Of a stretch of 63,606 nt of DNA, positions 37,327 to 47,255 are shown one piece after another. Positions within the stretch are counted from its first letter, which is position 1; every line of letters begins with the position of its first letter. A program made the position numbers and the translations under genes. Below the pieces are notes generated by a model. It did not search any database, was not told the DNA's origin, and saw only the letters and a list, made by a program, of their open reading frames with translations. The DNA lies in the NCBI RefSeq assembly GCF_900104155.1, contig NZ_FMYB01000025.1, positions 1 to 63,606 of the forward strand, in the 5' to 3' direction. This DNA comes from Butyrivibrio sp. INlla16 (GTDB lineage Bacteria > Bacillota > Clostridia > Lachnospirales > Lachnospiraceae).

Positions 37327-37353
37327 CTCCCCATGACAGTATATCATGGGGAG
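37327..37353 (-). terminator. Hairpin before the XPD-like helicase
   Basis: A perfect 10-bp stem (CTCCCCATGA/TCATGGGGAG) with a 7-nt loop, followed on the minus strand by TTTTCAT. It can end the HPr-like transcript. Its 3' arm also contains the only ribosome-binding-like GGGGAG of the helicase gene, so it could mask that site. Confidence 0.6.
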
Positions 37354-37394
37354 CCCATCGTTTCAGATAAAACTTTATGCGCAATGATATATAA

Positions 37395-37625
37395 TTAGCA
37401 AGCTGCAGCGTGCTCACTAAGATAGTTTTCGAATTCCTTGTTGAACCCACGATAACGAACTGTAAGTGGGCAGTCAAAGTTAAGGCCAAAGACACCAAGT
37501 ATAGACTTAGCATCTACTGTAAAACGGTTGTACGAAACGTCTACATCGAAATCGCACTTAGTTGCAGCGCTAACAAAATCCTTTACCTGATTCGGTGTTA
37601 ATTTGATTACTTTCTTAATTTCCAT
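37395..37625 (-). CDS. HPr-like protein lacking the active-site histidine
   Basis: A 76-residue protein with the HPr fold pattern (FDVDVSYNRFTVDAKSILGVFGLNF) typical of PTS phosphocarriers and Crh-like proteins. The GxHARP active-site histidine is missing: the equivalent segment reads KLTPNQVKDF. DAKSILGV matches the region that holds the regulatory serine in HPr, so a regulatory role through that serine is possible. AAGGAG precedes the ATG. No PTS genes are adjacent. Confidence 0.8.
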   Translation of the reverse strand: MEIKKVIKLTPNQVKDFVSAATKCDFDVDVSYNRFTVDAKSILGVFGLNFDCPLTVRYRGFNKEFENYLSEHAAAC

Positions 37626-37896
37626 AGTCTTTAATCTCCTTACAATGAGAAATTATAAATCAAAAAAACGAAAAAATATTGTAGATTTTCTTAGGAATTT
37701 CTTAAGACTTTCTTAAAACGATTAAGGTGCGGATATTATGAGGCTTTACGTGGTTGTTAATTCAAAATTTACTACCATTTTTAGACTCTTTATGGTTGAA
37801 TTATTAAAAAACCGCATGAAATGCAAATATTATGCTTGCATGAAGCGAAAAAAAGCGCTTTAATTTTAAATATATTTTATCGAGAGGAGCATTGTT

Positions 37897-38907
37897 ATGG
37901 AAAATCTTATTATTCCCCAGGATTACAAGTCTGCATTAAACCTCCACGACACACAGGTCGGTATCAAAACAGTTAAGGACTTTTTTCAGAATACTCTTTC
38001 TGAGAATTTGAATCTTCTCCGTGTTACCGCGCCCCTGTTTGTTGCGCCCGAATCAGGACTTAATGATAATTTGAACGGCGTTGAACGTCCCGTAGCCTTT
38101 GATATCCGCGAGGAGAATGAGCGTGAAGCTGAGATAGTTCACTCACTTGCCAAGTGGAAGCGCTACGCACTTAAAAAATACGGCTTCAAAGTCGGCGAAG
38201 GTCTCTATACCGACATGAACGCAATCAGAAGAGATGAGATTCCCGACAATATCCATTCGGTATTCGTAGATCAGTGGGACTGGGAGAAGATCATCAGTAA
38301 GGCAGACCGCAATTTTGACTTCCTTAAGGACACTGTTCGTACAATATATAAGGTTCTTCGCAAGACTGAGAAGTATATGTCAATTCAGTATGACTATATA
38401 GAAGAGATCCTTCCTCATGATATTTTCTTCATCACCTCACAGGAGCTTGAAGATATGTATCCGGGAAAAGATGCCAAGGAGCGTGAATATCTCATCACAA
38501 AGGAAAAGGGGGCTGTCTTCATCATGCAGATTGGTGATCTTCTTGCATCCGGCGAGAAGCATGACGGAAGAGCTCCGGACTACGATGACTGGGCATTAAA
38601 CGGCGATATTCTTGTTTACTATCCCGTGCTTGATATTGCACTTGAGCTCTCATCCATGGGTATCCGTGTAGATGAGGATTCTCTTAAGGAGCAGCTCGAG
38701 AAGACCGGCTGCACAGAGCGTGCAGAGCTTCCTTTCCAGAAGGCTATTATGGAGAAAAAGCTTCCCTATACCATCGGTGGTGGTATCGGTCAGTCAAGAC
38801 TTTGCCTCTTCTTCTTAAGAAAGGCACACATCGGTGAAGTACAGTGCTCACTTTGGGCTGAGGATTACACCGACTATGCAAGAGAAAACGGTATACCGCT
38901 GTTATAA
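37897..38907 (+). CDS. asnA: Aspartate-ammonia ligase (asparagine synthetase A)
   Basis: A 336-residue cytoplasmic enzyme that makes asparagine from aspartate, ammonia and ATP. It has a class II aminoacyl-tRNA synthetase-like fold. Recognisable parts are LNDNLNGVERPVAFDI near residue 55, FVDQWDWEKII near residue 117 and the closing GGGIGQSRLCLFFLRKAHIGEVQ. Length matches the E. coli enzyme (about 330). GAGAGGAG is well spaced before the ATG. It is transcribed alone. The 271-bp upstream gap is AT-rich with an ATGCAA/TTGCAT dyad at 37821-37841 but no riboswitch seen. Confidence 0.97.
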   Translation: MENLIIPQDYKSALNLHDTQVGIKTVKDFFQNTLSENLNLLRVTAPLFVAPESGLNDNLNGVERPVAFDIREENEREAEIVHSLAKWKRYALKKYGFKVGEGLYTDMNAIRRDEIPDNIHSVFVDQWDWEKIISKADRNFDFLKDTVRTIYKVLRKTEKYMSIQYDYIEEILPHDIFFITSQELEDMYPGKDAKEREYLITKEKGAVFIMQIGDLLASGEKHDGRAPDYDDWALNGDILVYYPVLDIALELSSMGIRVDEDSLKEQLEKTGCTERAELPFQKAIMEKKLPYTIGGGIGQSRLCLFFLRKAHIGEVQCSLWAEDYTDYARENGIPLL

Positions 38908-39010
38908 TATCGCTATTTGATTTTCATTGAAAACGCCCAATAATTCTATTGACAAAGATTATGAAATAGCATTAAATTAAATCGAAAACTAAATATAAAT
39001 TATAAATATT

Positions 39011-39098
39011 TTGCTAGGGGAGCTTTGCTGAGATGGTGTTGAGCCCAACATCGACCCTTATTACTTGAACCGGGTAATACCGGCGTAAGGAAGCATTT
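39011..39098 (+). promoter_or_regulatory. TPP riboswitch (THI element)
   Basis: Conserved THI-box blocks are present in order: GGGGAGC, GCTGAGATGG, ACCCTT, TTGAACCGGGTAAT and CCGGCGTAAGGAAGC. This aptamer binds thiamine pyrophosphate and lowers expression of the downstream thiamine gene. It lies 77 nt before the thiT start. Confidence 0.96.
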
Positions 39099-39131
39099 AT
39101 CTATATTCGCACTGCGAACTCATGATGAAAC

Positions 39132-39169
39132 AACCTCCCCCACAGCGAAATTGCAAAGTGGAGGAGGTT
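39132..39169 (+). promoter_or_regulatory. Expression platform: hairpin masking the thiT ribosome site
   Basis: AACCTCC pairs with GGAGGTT, extended by CCAC/GTGG after one mismatch, with a 14-nt loop. The 3' arm contains the thiT Shine-Dalgarno sequence and is followed by TTATTATG. It could block translation, and perhaps also end transcription, when TPP is bound. Confidence 0.75.
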
Positions 39170-39174
39170 TTATT

Positions 39175-39867
39175 ATGTCATTATTTATGAATCTTGTAGA
39201 TGACACCTACGAACTTACATCATTGGGATATGGACTTTTGGTAGTCCTGTTTATTCTTGCTCTTGTTGCAGCCTGCTTTTTCACAGGAAGAGACAGAAAG
39301 AATCATTTCTCAGTAAAACAACTTGTATTTGCCGGAATGTGCGTTACCCTGGCAATGATCACATCAATGATCAAGATATGGGAGATGCCCATGGGTGGAG
39401 CCGTTACACTGTTCTCGATGTTCTTCATTACATTCGTAGGATATCTGTACGGTGTAAGAGCAGGTCTTACTTCTGCGCTCGCATACGGACTACTTCAGCT
39501 CATCATCGGACCCTATATCATCAGTATTCCTCAGCTCATATGTGATTATATCCTTGCGTTTGGTGCGCTTGGAGTTTCCGGATTATTCTCACGTTTCAAG
39601 CATGGCATGAGCTTAGGTTATATCGCAGGTGTTTTAGGTCGTCTGTTCTTTGCAGTACTCTCAGGAGTGATCTTCTTTGGCCAGTATGCACCTGAGGGTA
39701 TGAGCGCTTTCAGATACTCACTAGTATATAACGGTTCCTACCTCGGAGCTGAAGCAGTGCTCACATTTGCTATTCTCTGTGTTCCTGCAGTCAGAAATGC
39801 ATTCACAAGAATCAAGTATCTTGCAAATGAAGAAGACGTAAGAGAACAGCTTCATCTTGCATCATGA
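39175..39867 (+). CDS. thiT: Thiamine transporter ThiT (ECF S component)
   Basis: A 230-residue membrane protein with about six spans. It binds thiamine and works with a shared ECF energising module encoded elsewhere. The family hallmark is IWEMPMGGAVTLFSMFFI near residue 70. The N-terminus carries one more hydrophobic segment than the shortest ThiT proteins. GGAGGAGG sets the ATG at 39175; the upstream in-frame TTG falls inside the riboswitch hairpin. Control by the TPP riboswitch agrees with the assignment. Confidence 0.95.
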   Translation: MSLFMNLVDDTYELTSLGYGLLVVLFILALVAACFFTGRDRKNHFSVKQLVFAGMCVTLAMITSMIKIWEMPMGGAVTLFSMFFITFVGYLYGVRAGLTSALAYGLLQLIIGPYIISIPQLICDYILAFGALGVSGLFSRFKHGMSLGYIAGVLGRLFFAVLSGVIFFGQYAPEGMSAFRYSLVYNGSYLGAEAVLTFAILCVPAVRNAFTRIKYLANEEDVREQLHLAS

Positions 39868-39881
39868 TGAGAACTACATAA

Positions 39882-42800
39882 TTACAAATTTATAGTTTCG
39901 CCCAGGGTGAAGGAGTAGATTATTCTCTCCTTCACCTTTTTATGTGTGATCCTCTCAAGCGCATCCTCATAGTATTCCAACTGAATTTTGTATCTCTCTG
40001 AGAGTTCGCTTTCGTCCTTTACTCTATCAGTCTTATAATCCAGGAGAACGAGTCCATCGTTCTCTTCAAACCAGACGTCAATAATCCCCTGAATAAGAAC
40101 CTGCTCGGAGTCGGGGAATTTGGAATTAACCTTATTCGCACTTATTCCCATCATAAAGGGTGACTCTCTGTGAAGCCTTCCCAAGTCGTGAGCCTTCTTC
40201 ATACGCTCTCCGATGTCGCTCTTATAAAAGGCAAGTATATCCTTCTCATCCACGCTGTCAGAAGCTCCTTCGGGCATTCTGCCGAGAGCTTCCATCTTCT
40301 TCATCCAGTTTACAAGGTCACCGGCTCTATCGTCAGGAGTCATATCTCCCTCATCATACAAAAGCTCCATAACTCTGTGGTAGATTGTGCCCCTCGCAGC
40401 ACCTTTAGCCTGTTTCTCCTTTTCGGCGATAAAGGCCGGAACTATCTCTTCTTCGTCAAATATAAAGTGAGTAGGCTCATCCTTTTGCTCCAGCATAGCT
40501 TTTTTAAGCTCTGTAACAGTGGTCTTTACATAAAGGCCTTCGAAAGAGTCAAATGCGTAGCCGTCGCCAAATCTCTCACCGAAAAGATCTGCATAGCGCA
40601 GTTTCTCCGGACCGGTAGGCATAAGAAGATTATCTAAGCGCACCTTGGCTGTAACATCTCTGTTTATCTCTTCTGCTGTCAGTTCATCCTTAGTAATAAC
40701 CCTGAAACCAAAGGGGACCTCGTCGCTTCTACTTATCGGATCGCAGGATACCCCAACGCTCTCGCATAGCTTCGCATAGTCAGGATGACGGGCAAGTGCC
40801 ATCAAAACCAGATCAAGATAGCTTCCGGCAGCGCTCCTTAGATAATACGGAAGAATGTAGGGCATCTCTCCGGAAAGTGCCTCTCTGTTTCTCAGAAGCA
40901 TATTCCTTCCAAGTCTTCCTCTAAGGCTCCCTTCTGATGGTTTTTCTTCATCACCAATCTCAATCTGACCGGTCATAATAAGCTTGTCCTTGGCTCTTGT
41001 CATGGCAACATAAAGAATACGCATCTCCTCACCGAGAATATCCATCTTCATATTCTCGCCCATGATATTCTTTCTCAGCGTCTTATATTGAATACGCCTC
41101 TCGAGATCAATGGCAGGTGCTCCAATTCCATAGTCCATGTCAAGCACAACGGAGTCTTTAGTATCCATGAAGTTAAAGGATTTTGCCATTCCCGAAAGGA
41201 AAACAACGGGGAATTCAAGTCCCTTACTCTTGTGGATACTCATTATGCGTACAACATCGGCATTTTCATCAAGAATATTGGCTTCGCCGTAATCCACTTC
41301 GTATTTCTCGAGCTGCTCTATATACCTTACAAAATGGAAAACTCCGCTAAAGCTGGTCTTCTCGTAGTCTACAGCCTTCTCCTTAAGCATATTCAGATTT
41401 GCAAGGCGCTTCGTGCCTCCCGGAAGTGATGCGCAGTACTCTGCAAAATGAGTGTCGCTTAAAATCGTGCCTATAAGCTCACTTACGGGGAGATATTCAG
41501 CCCTCTGCCTGTAGTCTTCTATGAGATTTATAAACGCGCTTATCTTATTCTCCAAGGGCTGAAGCTGTTCGAGATTTTTGCATCTAAGAAGAATATCGTA
41601 AAAGCTGTCACCCTCGAAGCCGGTTTTCTCCGTATCCCTGTCGGCTGCCTTAATAAGCGCAAGATCCTCATCGGTAAAGCCGCCTATATCAGAGCGCATC
41701 ACACTTGCAAGAGGAATATCCTGTCTCGGATTATCCAGAATTCTAAGGAAATTCAGAACCGTCACCACTTCTGTCGCTGAGAAATATCCCGTTCTCGATT
41801 CAACATAGGCAGGGATTCCCCTGCTTTCCAGAGTTTTCCTGAATATGTCATCCCAGCCCTTGGTAGTCCTTAGAAGTATTACTATATCTCCGTATCTGAC
41901 CTTTCTGAAACTGTCTTCGCCCTCAGTTACAACTCCCCTCTCAAGTAGCTCCTCTATTCTGGTCGCTATCATTGAGGCCTCAAGCTCTCTCCCTTCGTCC
42001 GACGAAAGGTCTGTTACATCTCCAAGCAAAAGCTCTGTAGCAAAGGGATTCTCCCCCTCCGGCTGCGGAAATGTTCCGCCTACCACAAGTCTGGCATCCT
42101 CGTTGTACCTTACGCGTCCTAAATCCTCATCCATTATCTGCTCGAAGATATAGTTTACGCTGTCTAAGACCTCACTCCTACTTCGGAAGTTATTGTGAAG
42201 AGAGATCTTTCTTTCCGGCTGTCCCTCTTCCCATGAATACTTCGCCATTTTCTCCATGAAAATCTCAGGTCTTGCAAGTCTAAACTTATAGATACTCTGC
42301 TTTACATCGCCCACCATGAATCTGTTATATATTTTTTCTGATTCACCTGAGACTGCGGATAAAAGCAACTCCTGAACATTATTCGAATCCTGGTACTCAT
42401 CTATCATAACCTCTTCAAAATAGTCCCTGTACTGTGCTGCTCCGCCTTTCAGGATTATTTCAAGAGCAAGATGCTCCATATCTCCAAAATCTATTATCCC
42501 CTTCTCTCTCTTCTTCTCATCGAATTTCTTTTTGAAGTCAAGTGCAAGAAGAGCCAGCGTTTTCACGGGCTTTGCAGCAAAAGCCATATGAGCGCAAATA
42601 GTCTTTTTATCCTCGGCAAAATATTTCTCTTGAAGCTTCCCTATAAGTTTTTTTGCCTTATCCCTATAGTTCTTTGCAAGTTCTCTCTTATCAGCATTAA
42701 CAGAATCATCCTTCTTGGTAGAAAGCCTTGCAAAATTCATATTCAAGACCATGGCTCTGACTTCATCGAAAGATTTATCTCCACTCTGTCTGATTGCAGA

Positions 42801-43562
42801 TGCCTGGTCAAGCTCATTCTCCAAAAGATCTCCAAAAAAGTACGGCCCGTCAGGATCCATAGCAAGTTTAAGGGCTATCCTGTAATACTCTACGCACTCC
42901 TCCATAGAGGCTGTAAAACCAGCCAATGCCTTTTTCACAAAAGGTGCGCTGTCGAAATCTTCCTCGCTAAGGCTGTAGTCATCTGCCCTCTCAGTAAGCC
43001 ACTCCTCCGGAAAGGGCATACTCATTGCGTAGTCATAGAGTTTTAAAATAAACTCTTCAACCTTGTCGTCCCTACTTCCTGTTGCAAAATATTCCATACA
43101 TTCAAGGAAGTCGGGATCCGCCTCTTCATATTTCTCCTCCAGAAGTTCCTCAAGAACATCCGCCTTCAGGAGTTTCATCTCTCCCTCGTCTCCAACCCTG
43201 TAGGAGGGATCGAGATCGATATCATTGAAGTTATTCCTGATTATGTACTGGCAAAATGAGTCAATAGTAGTAATCTGCGCTCCGTGAACCAGCGTCTCCT
43301 GTCTCTGAAGGTGAGCATTATCCGGATCCTCGGCGAGCTTTTTCTGTATTGCCGCCAGTATTTTTTCCTTCATAGAAGCCGCAGCAGCCTTGGTGAAAGT
43401 TACCACCAGTAGTTTATCTATATCTATCGGGTTATCGCCCGTTATACGCTGTATAATGCGTTCTACAAGCACAGTAGTCTTACCGGAGCCCGCCGCTGCG
43501 GAAACCAGTACATTCGAATTTCTCGCATCTATTACAGCTTGTTGTTCAGGTGTAAATCCCAT
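39882..43562 (-). CDS. addA: ATP-dependent helicase/nuclease subunit A (AddA)
   Basis: A 1226-residue UvrD-like helicase with a C-terminal RecB-type nuclease. With AddB it processes double-strand breaks to make the 3' tail for RecA. Walker A AAAGSGKTTVL is at residues 22-32, DEYQDSN is motif II and AMTRAKDKL is motif VI. The nuclease motif LLDYKTD lies near the C-terminus, with the GTIYHRVMELL helix before it. GGAGG sets the ATG at 43562, one base after the addB stop, so the two are translationally coupled. Length matches AddA. Confidence 0.97.
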   Translation of the reverse strand: MGFTPEQQAVIDARNSNVLVSAAAGSGKTTVLVERIIQRITGDNPIDIDKLLVVTFTKAAAASMKEKILAAIQKKLAEDPDNAHLQRQETLVHGAQITTIDSFCQYIIRNNFNDIDLDPSYRVGDEGEMKLLKADVLEELLEEKYEEADPDFLECMEYFATGSRDDKVEEFILKLYDYAMSMPFPEEWLTERADDYSLSEEDFDSAPFVKKALAGFTASMEECVEYYRIALKLAMDPDGPYFFGDLLENELDQASAIRQSGDKSFDEVRAMVLNMNFARLSTKKDDSVNADKRELAKNYRDKAKKLIGKLQEKYFAEDKKTICAHMAFAAKPVKTLALLALDFKKKFDEKKREKGIIDFGDMEHLALEIILKGGAAQYRDYFEEVMIDEYQDSNNVQELLLSAVSGESEKIYNRFMVGDVKQSIYKFRLARPEIFMEKMAKYSWEEGQPERKISLHNNFRSRSEVLDSVNYIFEQIMDEDLGRVRYNEDARLVVGGTFPQPEGENPFATELLLGDVTDLSSDEGRELEASMIATRIEELLERGVVTEGEDSFRKVRYGDIVILLRTTKGWDDIFRKTLESRGIPAYVESRTGYFSATEVVTVLNFLRILDNPRQDIPLASVMRSDIGGFTDEDLALIKAADRDTEKTGFEGDSFYDILLRCKNLEQLQPLENKISAFINLIEDYRQRAEYLPVSELIGTILSDTHFAEYCASLPGGTKRLANLNMLKEKAVDYEKTSFSGVFHFVRYIEQLEKYEVDYGEANILDENADVVRIMSIHKSKGLEFPVVFLSGMAKSFNFMDTKDSVVLDMDYGIGAPAIDLERRIQYKTLRKNIMGENMKMDILGEEMRILYVAMTRAKDKLIMTGQIEIGDEEKPSEGSLRGRLGRNMLLRNREALSGEMPYILPYYLRSAAGSYLDLVLMALARHPDYAKLCESVGVSCDPISRSDEVPFGFRVITKDELTAEEINRDVTAKVRLDNLLMPTGPEKLRYADLFGERFGDGYAFDSFEGLYVKTTVTELKKAMLEQKDEPTHFIFDEEEIVPAFIAEKEKQAKGAARGTIYHRVMELLYDEGDMTPDDRAGDLVNWMKKMEALGRMPEGASDSVDEKDILAFYKSDIGERMKKAHDLGRLHRESPFMMGISANKVNSKFPDSEQVLIQGIIDVWFEENDGLVLLDYKTDRVKDESELSERYKIQLEYYEDALERITHKKVKERIIYSFTLGETINL

Positions 43563-43563
43563 A

Positions 43564-46500
43564 TCAAACCTCCGATGCAATACGCTGCATCACTTCATCG
43601 TCTTTCATCTTTGGGAGTTCCCTACAGGAATATCCCGGAATGCCCTGCTCAAATCCGCAGACAGATTTGAACCTGCAGTACTTGCACGCCGTATTGTCTC
43701 CCTGAGAATAGGGGTTAACCTCTATATCCCCCTTTAAAATATTTCTGCCACTCTTCTTTACAAGGTGACTTACATACCTGGAAACCTGCTCAAAGTCATC
43801 GGCACTCATGACATCCGAGCCGTTCTTTGCGAAACTCCCGTCCTTATTGAACTTCACAGGAATTACATCAGACTTCTGCCCGGCCTCATGATCCAGAAGA
43901 TCAATAATCTCCCTGTCAGCCTGCACAAGTCCCCTTGTACGAAGCTCCTCCCTAATCATTGCGTTGACCTCTTCTCCTGTGGCATCCGGATTCACCTTCT
44001 CCCCGTCGAGAACGGGATCTGTCAGATGATAATACAAAATAGCTGCCGGAACCGCTTCCTTCCCACGACTCTTAGCCTCTGCCATTCCTCTTGCCACATT
44101 CATATACATGACAAGCTGAAGCTGCAATCCATAATATAATGCACACAGATCAAACTTCTTATTACCCGATTTAAAATCTATTACCTTGATATAGACATGG
44201 TCAGCATCCTCATAGGTATCTATTCTGTCGATGCTTCCCGTTAGCTTCATGCGCTGCAAAATCCTGCCGCGCTCATCCTCTGTCAGGGCGATATTGATTG
44301 CATCGATCTCACCCGCTTCATCGAAGGAAGTCTCCATGCTCCTTGGAACAAAAGACCCCTTCTTAAGCTGATACTGGAGCGTATCAACACTTCTGAAAAG
44401 GATACGCTTTATCCTCTGCATCAGATATTCATTTCTCTTCGTGCTCTCAAGGATATTGCCGTTATATCCATCGGTAAATTCGGTGAGAGCTTCCTCCATT
44501 ATCCGCTCTCCGTCCTCCTTGGAAAAACTGTCCCAGGAAAGATTTTCCTCCTCCAGCTTTTTCGAAAACTTCTCCAGGGCGCCATGGAAAACGGTACCGA
44601 GATCTGCCTGATCAAAGGTGAACTCCTCACGCTCATCAAGCCTCAGACCATACTGAAGGAAATGTGCATAGGCGCACTGAGCATACTTCTCAAGTCTGCT
44701 GACAGAGTTGACAAGGAAATTCCCATACAGCATCGATGCCACAGTATCGGAAAGGGGCTTATGATCGTATCTGACGCCCGCTGCCTCCACCATTTTAAGT
44801 AGTCTCTCCCTATGACCCGAAAGAGCGTTAAACAGCCCGCAGAAGGCATTCTCCTCTTCCTCGTTCATATATCCTCGCGAGTAGTCCTGAATGTGCTCTG
44901 CGATGTAATCAAGGCCATTTCCGGCCGTCTGAATAATGTCACCCTCTGCTCTGTCATCAAAGCGCTCGGTAACCACTTCAGGGAAAAGCGCCGTTATCTT
45001 ACCGATAAGGTAAGCCGGTCTGATACTCTTACCATCCGGATCAAGATGCGCAAAGGACAAATACAGTCTCTCAGAAGGCTTCGTCAGGTTCATGTACAGA
45101 TAAAGTCTCTGTATATACATCTGCTGCCTGGGCGTAGGCGCCAGCTCTATACCTGTCAGAGAATCAGCAAGGAACTGTCTCTCTATATCCGAGATTATGC
45201 CGCCCGTCCCCGCCGCCTTCGGAATCAGGTCATCATTAACTCCCAGAAAGAACAGGGTCTTAACTTCCTTAAGTCTCGTCCTCTCGATATCTCCGACAAC
45301 AATTCTTTCTACGCTCTGCGGAATGGTACCGATCTTGATGTCCGAAAAGCCCACATCGAGAATCTCCGCATATTCCTTCCAGGCGATCTTCTCATCGCCC
45401 ATAAGCGCAGTCACCTGATCAAGTAGTGCTATTACCTTGCGATAAATAACGGAATATTCCTTAGCTCTTATCTCATCGCCCTGCCTGCGAAAGCTATTCT
45501 CAAACTCCGCCATTTTCCCCTGGGCACCAAGGCCTGTCAGGAACTCATAGAGAGCGCGGGAATAATCAAGCACAGTCTTCCCCTCAGCGCCAAACAAGGG
45601 AGCCAGTGCATCCACTGTTTTTTGTCTCAGAGAATTCAAATCACTCAGGTATTCTTTTTTCTGCTCCTCGATTATATTATTTTCGCTGTCCTTTTTATTG
45701 GACATTTTGAGTTTCCTCATTATCTGTCCGGGTATACGTTCAAAGTCAGTCTCCCATCCCTTTATTCCGCGGATACCCAGGGCACGAACATAGTTCTCAA
45801 GCCTGTCCGTCTCATTTGCCGTAAGAGGTGACAGTCCGCTGCGCAGAAAATGGAACACAGACTCATAGCTATACCTGGAAGTTACTGTAAGAAGCGCACT
45901 TCTTATAGCTTCAATAAGGGGATTCAGTTTGATATTACCGGTCTGATCCAGATAAATCGGAACCTCATACTTTCCGGCTTCATTGCTGATCACCTCGCCA
46001 TACCTTTCAAGGCTTCCGCACACTATGGCAAAATCGCGATAGTGAAGTTCTCTGTTTTCCCTAATGAGCTTCCTTATCCTCGATAGAACCATCTGAACCT
46101 CGCGGCTTACCGTATCCGCCTCAAGGATGCCAATACTCGTACACTTTGCAGTTTCACCTTCCTGTGAATCTCCATCCTTCAAAACTCCATACTTAGCATT
46201 CCCGTATCTGAAAAGATGCTTCTCCAAAAATGTAAGCTCAGGATTTGACGCATGTCTTCCCTTCTCAGTATTTTTCAAAAAGACGTCGCGTGAGTTTTCG
46301 TTCCTGTAGGCAGCCCATCTCTCAAAATCAGGCACAGCAGAAGGATCCATGCTTTTTTCATTTTCATATTCAAGGTGCAAAAGATCATGAACTGTCTTCT
46401 TCGTAAGCAAAAACAGCTCCTGTTCCTCGTTTCTGTCATAGTTATAGGGATTGTCCTCCTGTCCGAGAGTAAAGGAAAAAATAACCTCTGATGATAATCG

Positions 46501-47154
46501 CAGTATCTCGTCAATAACCCTGTACTGAATCGGTGTAAAGCCTGTGAAACCATCAAATGCTATAACACTGTCATCGATAAGTTTCGATGAGGGAAGTGCC
46601 TTGCAGAGGACATCAAGAAGCTCCTCCTGGGCGATATAATTCCCCTTGATGTATTTTTTGAATTCGGAATAAAGGAGCCTTAAGTCCGAAAGCTTGGCCT
46701 TAAGAGCGCCTTTGTTCCCGCAAACATCCATAATGTCATCCAGCATCTCCGGTTCGATACCATATTGCATAAACTCGGAAACAGTGGACTTCACTTCATC
46801 TATATAGCCCATCTTGTGCATACTTCCGCCAATTATGGGGAGGTTACTTTTTATCTCCTCCGCAACATGCCTAAGCACAAGGCTTTTACCCATGTCATCA
46901 AGCACCTTCTCATGGCTCTCTCCGACCTCCTCGAAAATACGATGGGATAGTCTTGAAAAGCTGACAACATCAATATTCATGATGCCATGATCAGGATGCT
47001 GTTTTACAATATCCATCTGCGTCTGCATGGTGAACTGATCGGGAACCACGATTAGAAAATTTCTGTCAGGTTCAGCAATACTTCTCTCAATTATTTCTTT
47101 CCTCAGGTGATAGCTTTTTCCCGCTCCCGAGGCTCCAAAAACAAAACGCAGCAT
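43564..47154 (-). CDS. addB: ATP-dependent nuclease subunit B (AddB)
   Basis: A 1196-residue partner of AddA. The N-terminal P-loop is FGASGAGKSYHL at residues 4-15. The C-terminal nuclease has VIDFKSG and the Fe-S cluster cysteines: one upstream near the NSVSRLEKYAQCAYAHF segment, and CKYCRFKSVC plus a final cysteine at the end. The central part is a degenerate helicase that recognises Chi-like sites in other AddB proteins. AAGGAG supports the ATG at 47154; the 17-codon extension upstream is unsupported. Confidence 0.95.
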   Translation of the reverse strand: MLRFVFGASGAGKSYHLRKEIIERSIAEPDRNFLIVVPDQFTMQTQMDIVKQHPDHGIMNIDVVSFSRLSHRIFEEVGESHEKVLDDMGKSLVLRHVAEEIKSNLPIIGGSMHKMGYIDEVKSTVSEFMQYGIEPEMLDDIMDVCGNKGALKAKLSDLRLLYSEFKKYIKGNYIAQEELLDVLCKALPSSKLIDDSVIAFDGFTGFTPIQYRVIDEILRLSSEVIFSFTLGQEDNPYNYDRNEEQELFLLTKKTVHDLLHLEYENEKSMDPSAVPDFERWAAYRNENSRDVFLKNTEKGRHASNPELTFLEKHLFRYGNAKYGVLKDGDSQEGETAKCTSIGILEADTVSREVQMVLSRIRKLIRENRELHYRDFAIVCGSLERYGEVISNEAGKYEVPIYLDQTGNIKLNPLIEAIRSALLTVTSRYSYESVFHFLRSGLSPLTANETDRLENYVRALGIRGIKGWETDFERIPGQIMRKLKMSNKKDSENNIIEEQKKEYLSDLNSLRQKTVDALAPLFGAEGKTVLDYSRALYEFLTGLGAQGKMAEFENSFRRQGDEIRAKEYSVIYRKVIALLDQVTALMGDEKIAWKEYAEILDVGFSDIKIGTIPQSVERIVVGDIERTRLKEVKTLFFLGVNDDLIPKAAGTGGIISDIERQFLADSLTGIELAPTPRQQMYIQRLYLYMNLTKPSERLYLSFAHLDPDGKSIRPAYLIGKITALFPEVVTERFDDRAEGDIIQTAGNGLDYIAEHIQDYSRGYMNEEEENAFCGLFNALSGHRERLLKMVEAAGVRYDHKPLSDTVASMLYGNFLVNSVSRLEKYAQCAYAHFLQYGLRLDEREEFTFDQADLGTVFHGALEKFSKKLEEENLSWDSFSKEDGERIMEEALTEFTDGYNGNILESTKRNEYLMQRIKRILFRSVDTLQYQLKKGSFVPRSMETSFDEAGEIDAINIALTEDERGRILQRMKLTGSIDRIDTYEDADHVYIKVIDFKSGNKKFDLCALYYGLQLQLVMYMNVARGMAEAKSRGKEAVPAAILYYHLTDPVLDGEKVNPDATGEEVNAMIREELRTRGLVQADREIIDLLDHEAGQKSDVIPVKFNKDGSFAKNGSDVMSADDFEQVSRYVSHLVKKSGRNILKGDIEVNPYSQGDNTACKYCRFKSVCGFEQGIPGYSCRELPKMKDDEVMQRIASEV

Positions 47155-47205
47155 ATCAATAACTCCTTCACTAATTGGGTGTTTATACAGTCTAAATTTT
47201 ACCAC

Positions 47206-47239
47206 AAAAAGAGGGATATATATGTCCTATATATCCCTC
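47206..47239 (-). terminator. Intrinsic terminator of the small secreted protein gene
   Basis: A perfect 12-bp stem (GAGGGATATATA and its complement, 47211-47222 and 47228-47239) with a 5-nt loop. On the minus strand it is followed by TTTTTGTGG. Confidence 0.8.
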
Positions 47240-47255
47240 CTTTAATGCTGGAAAA

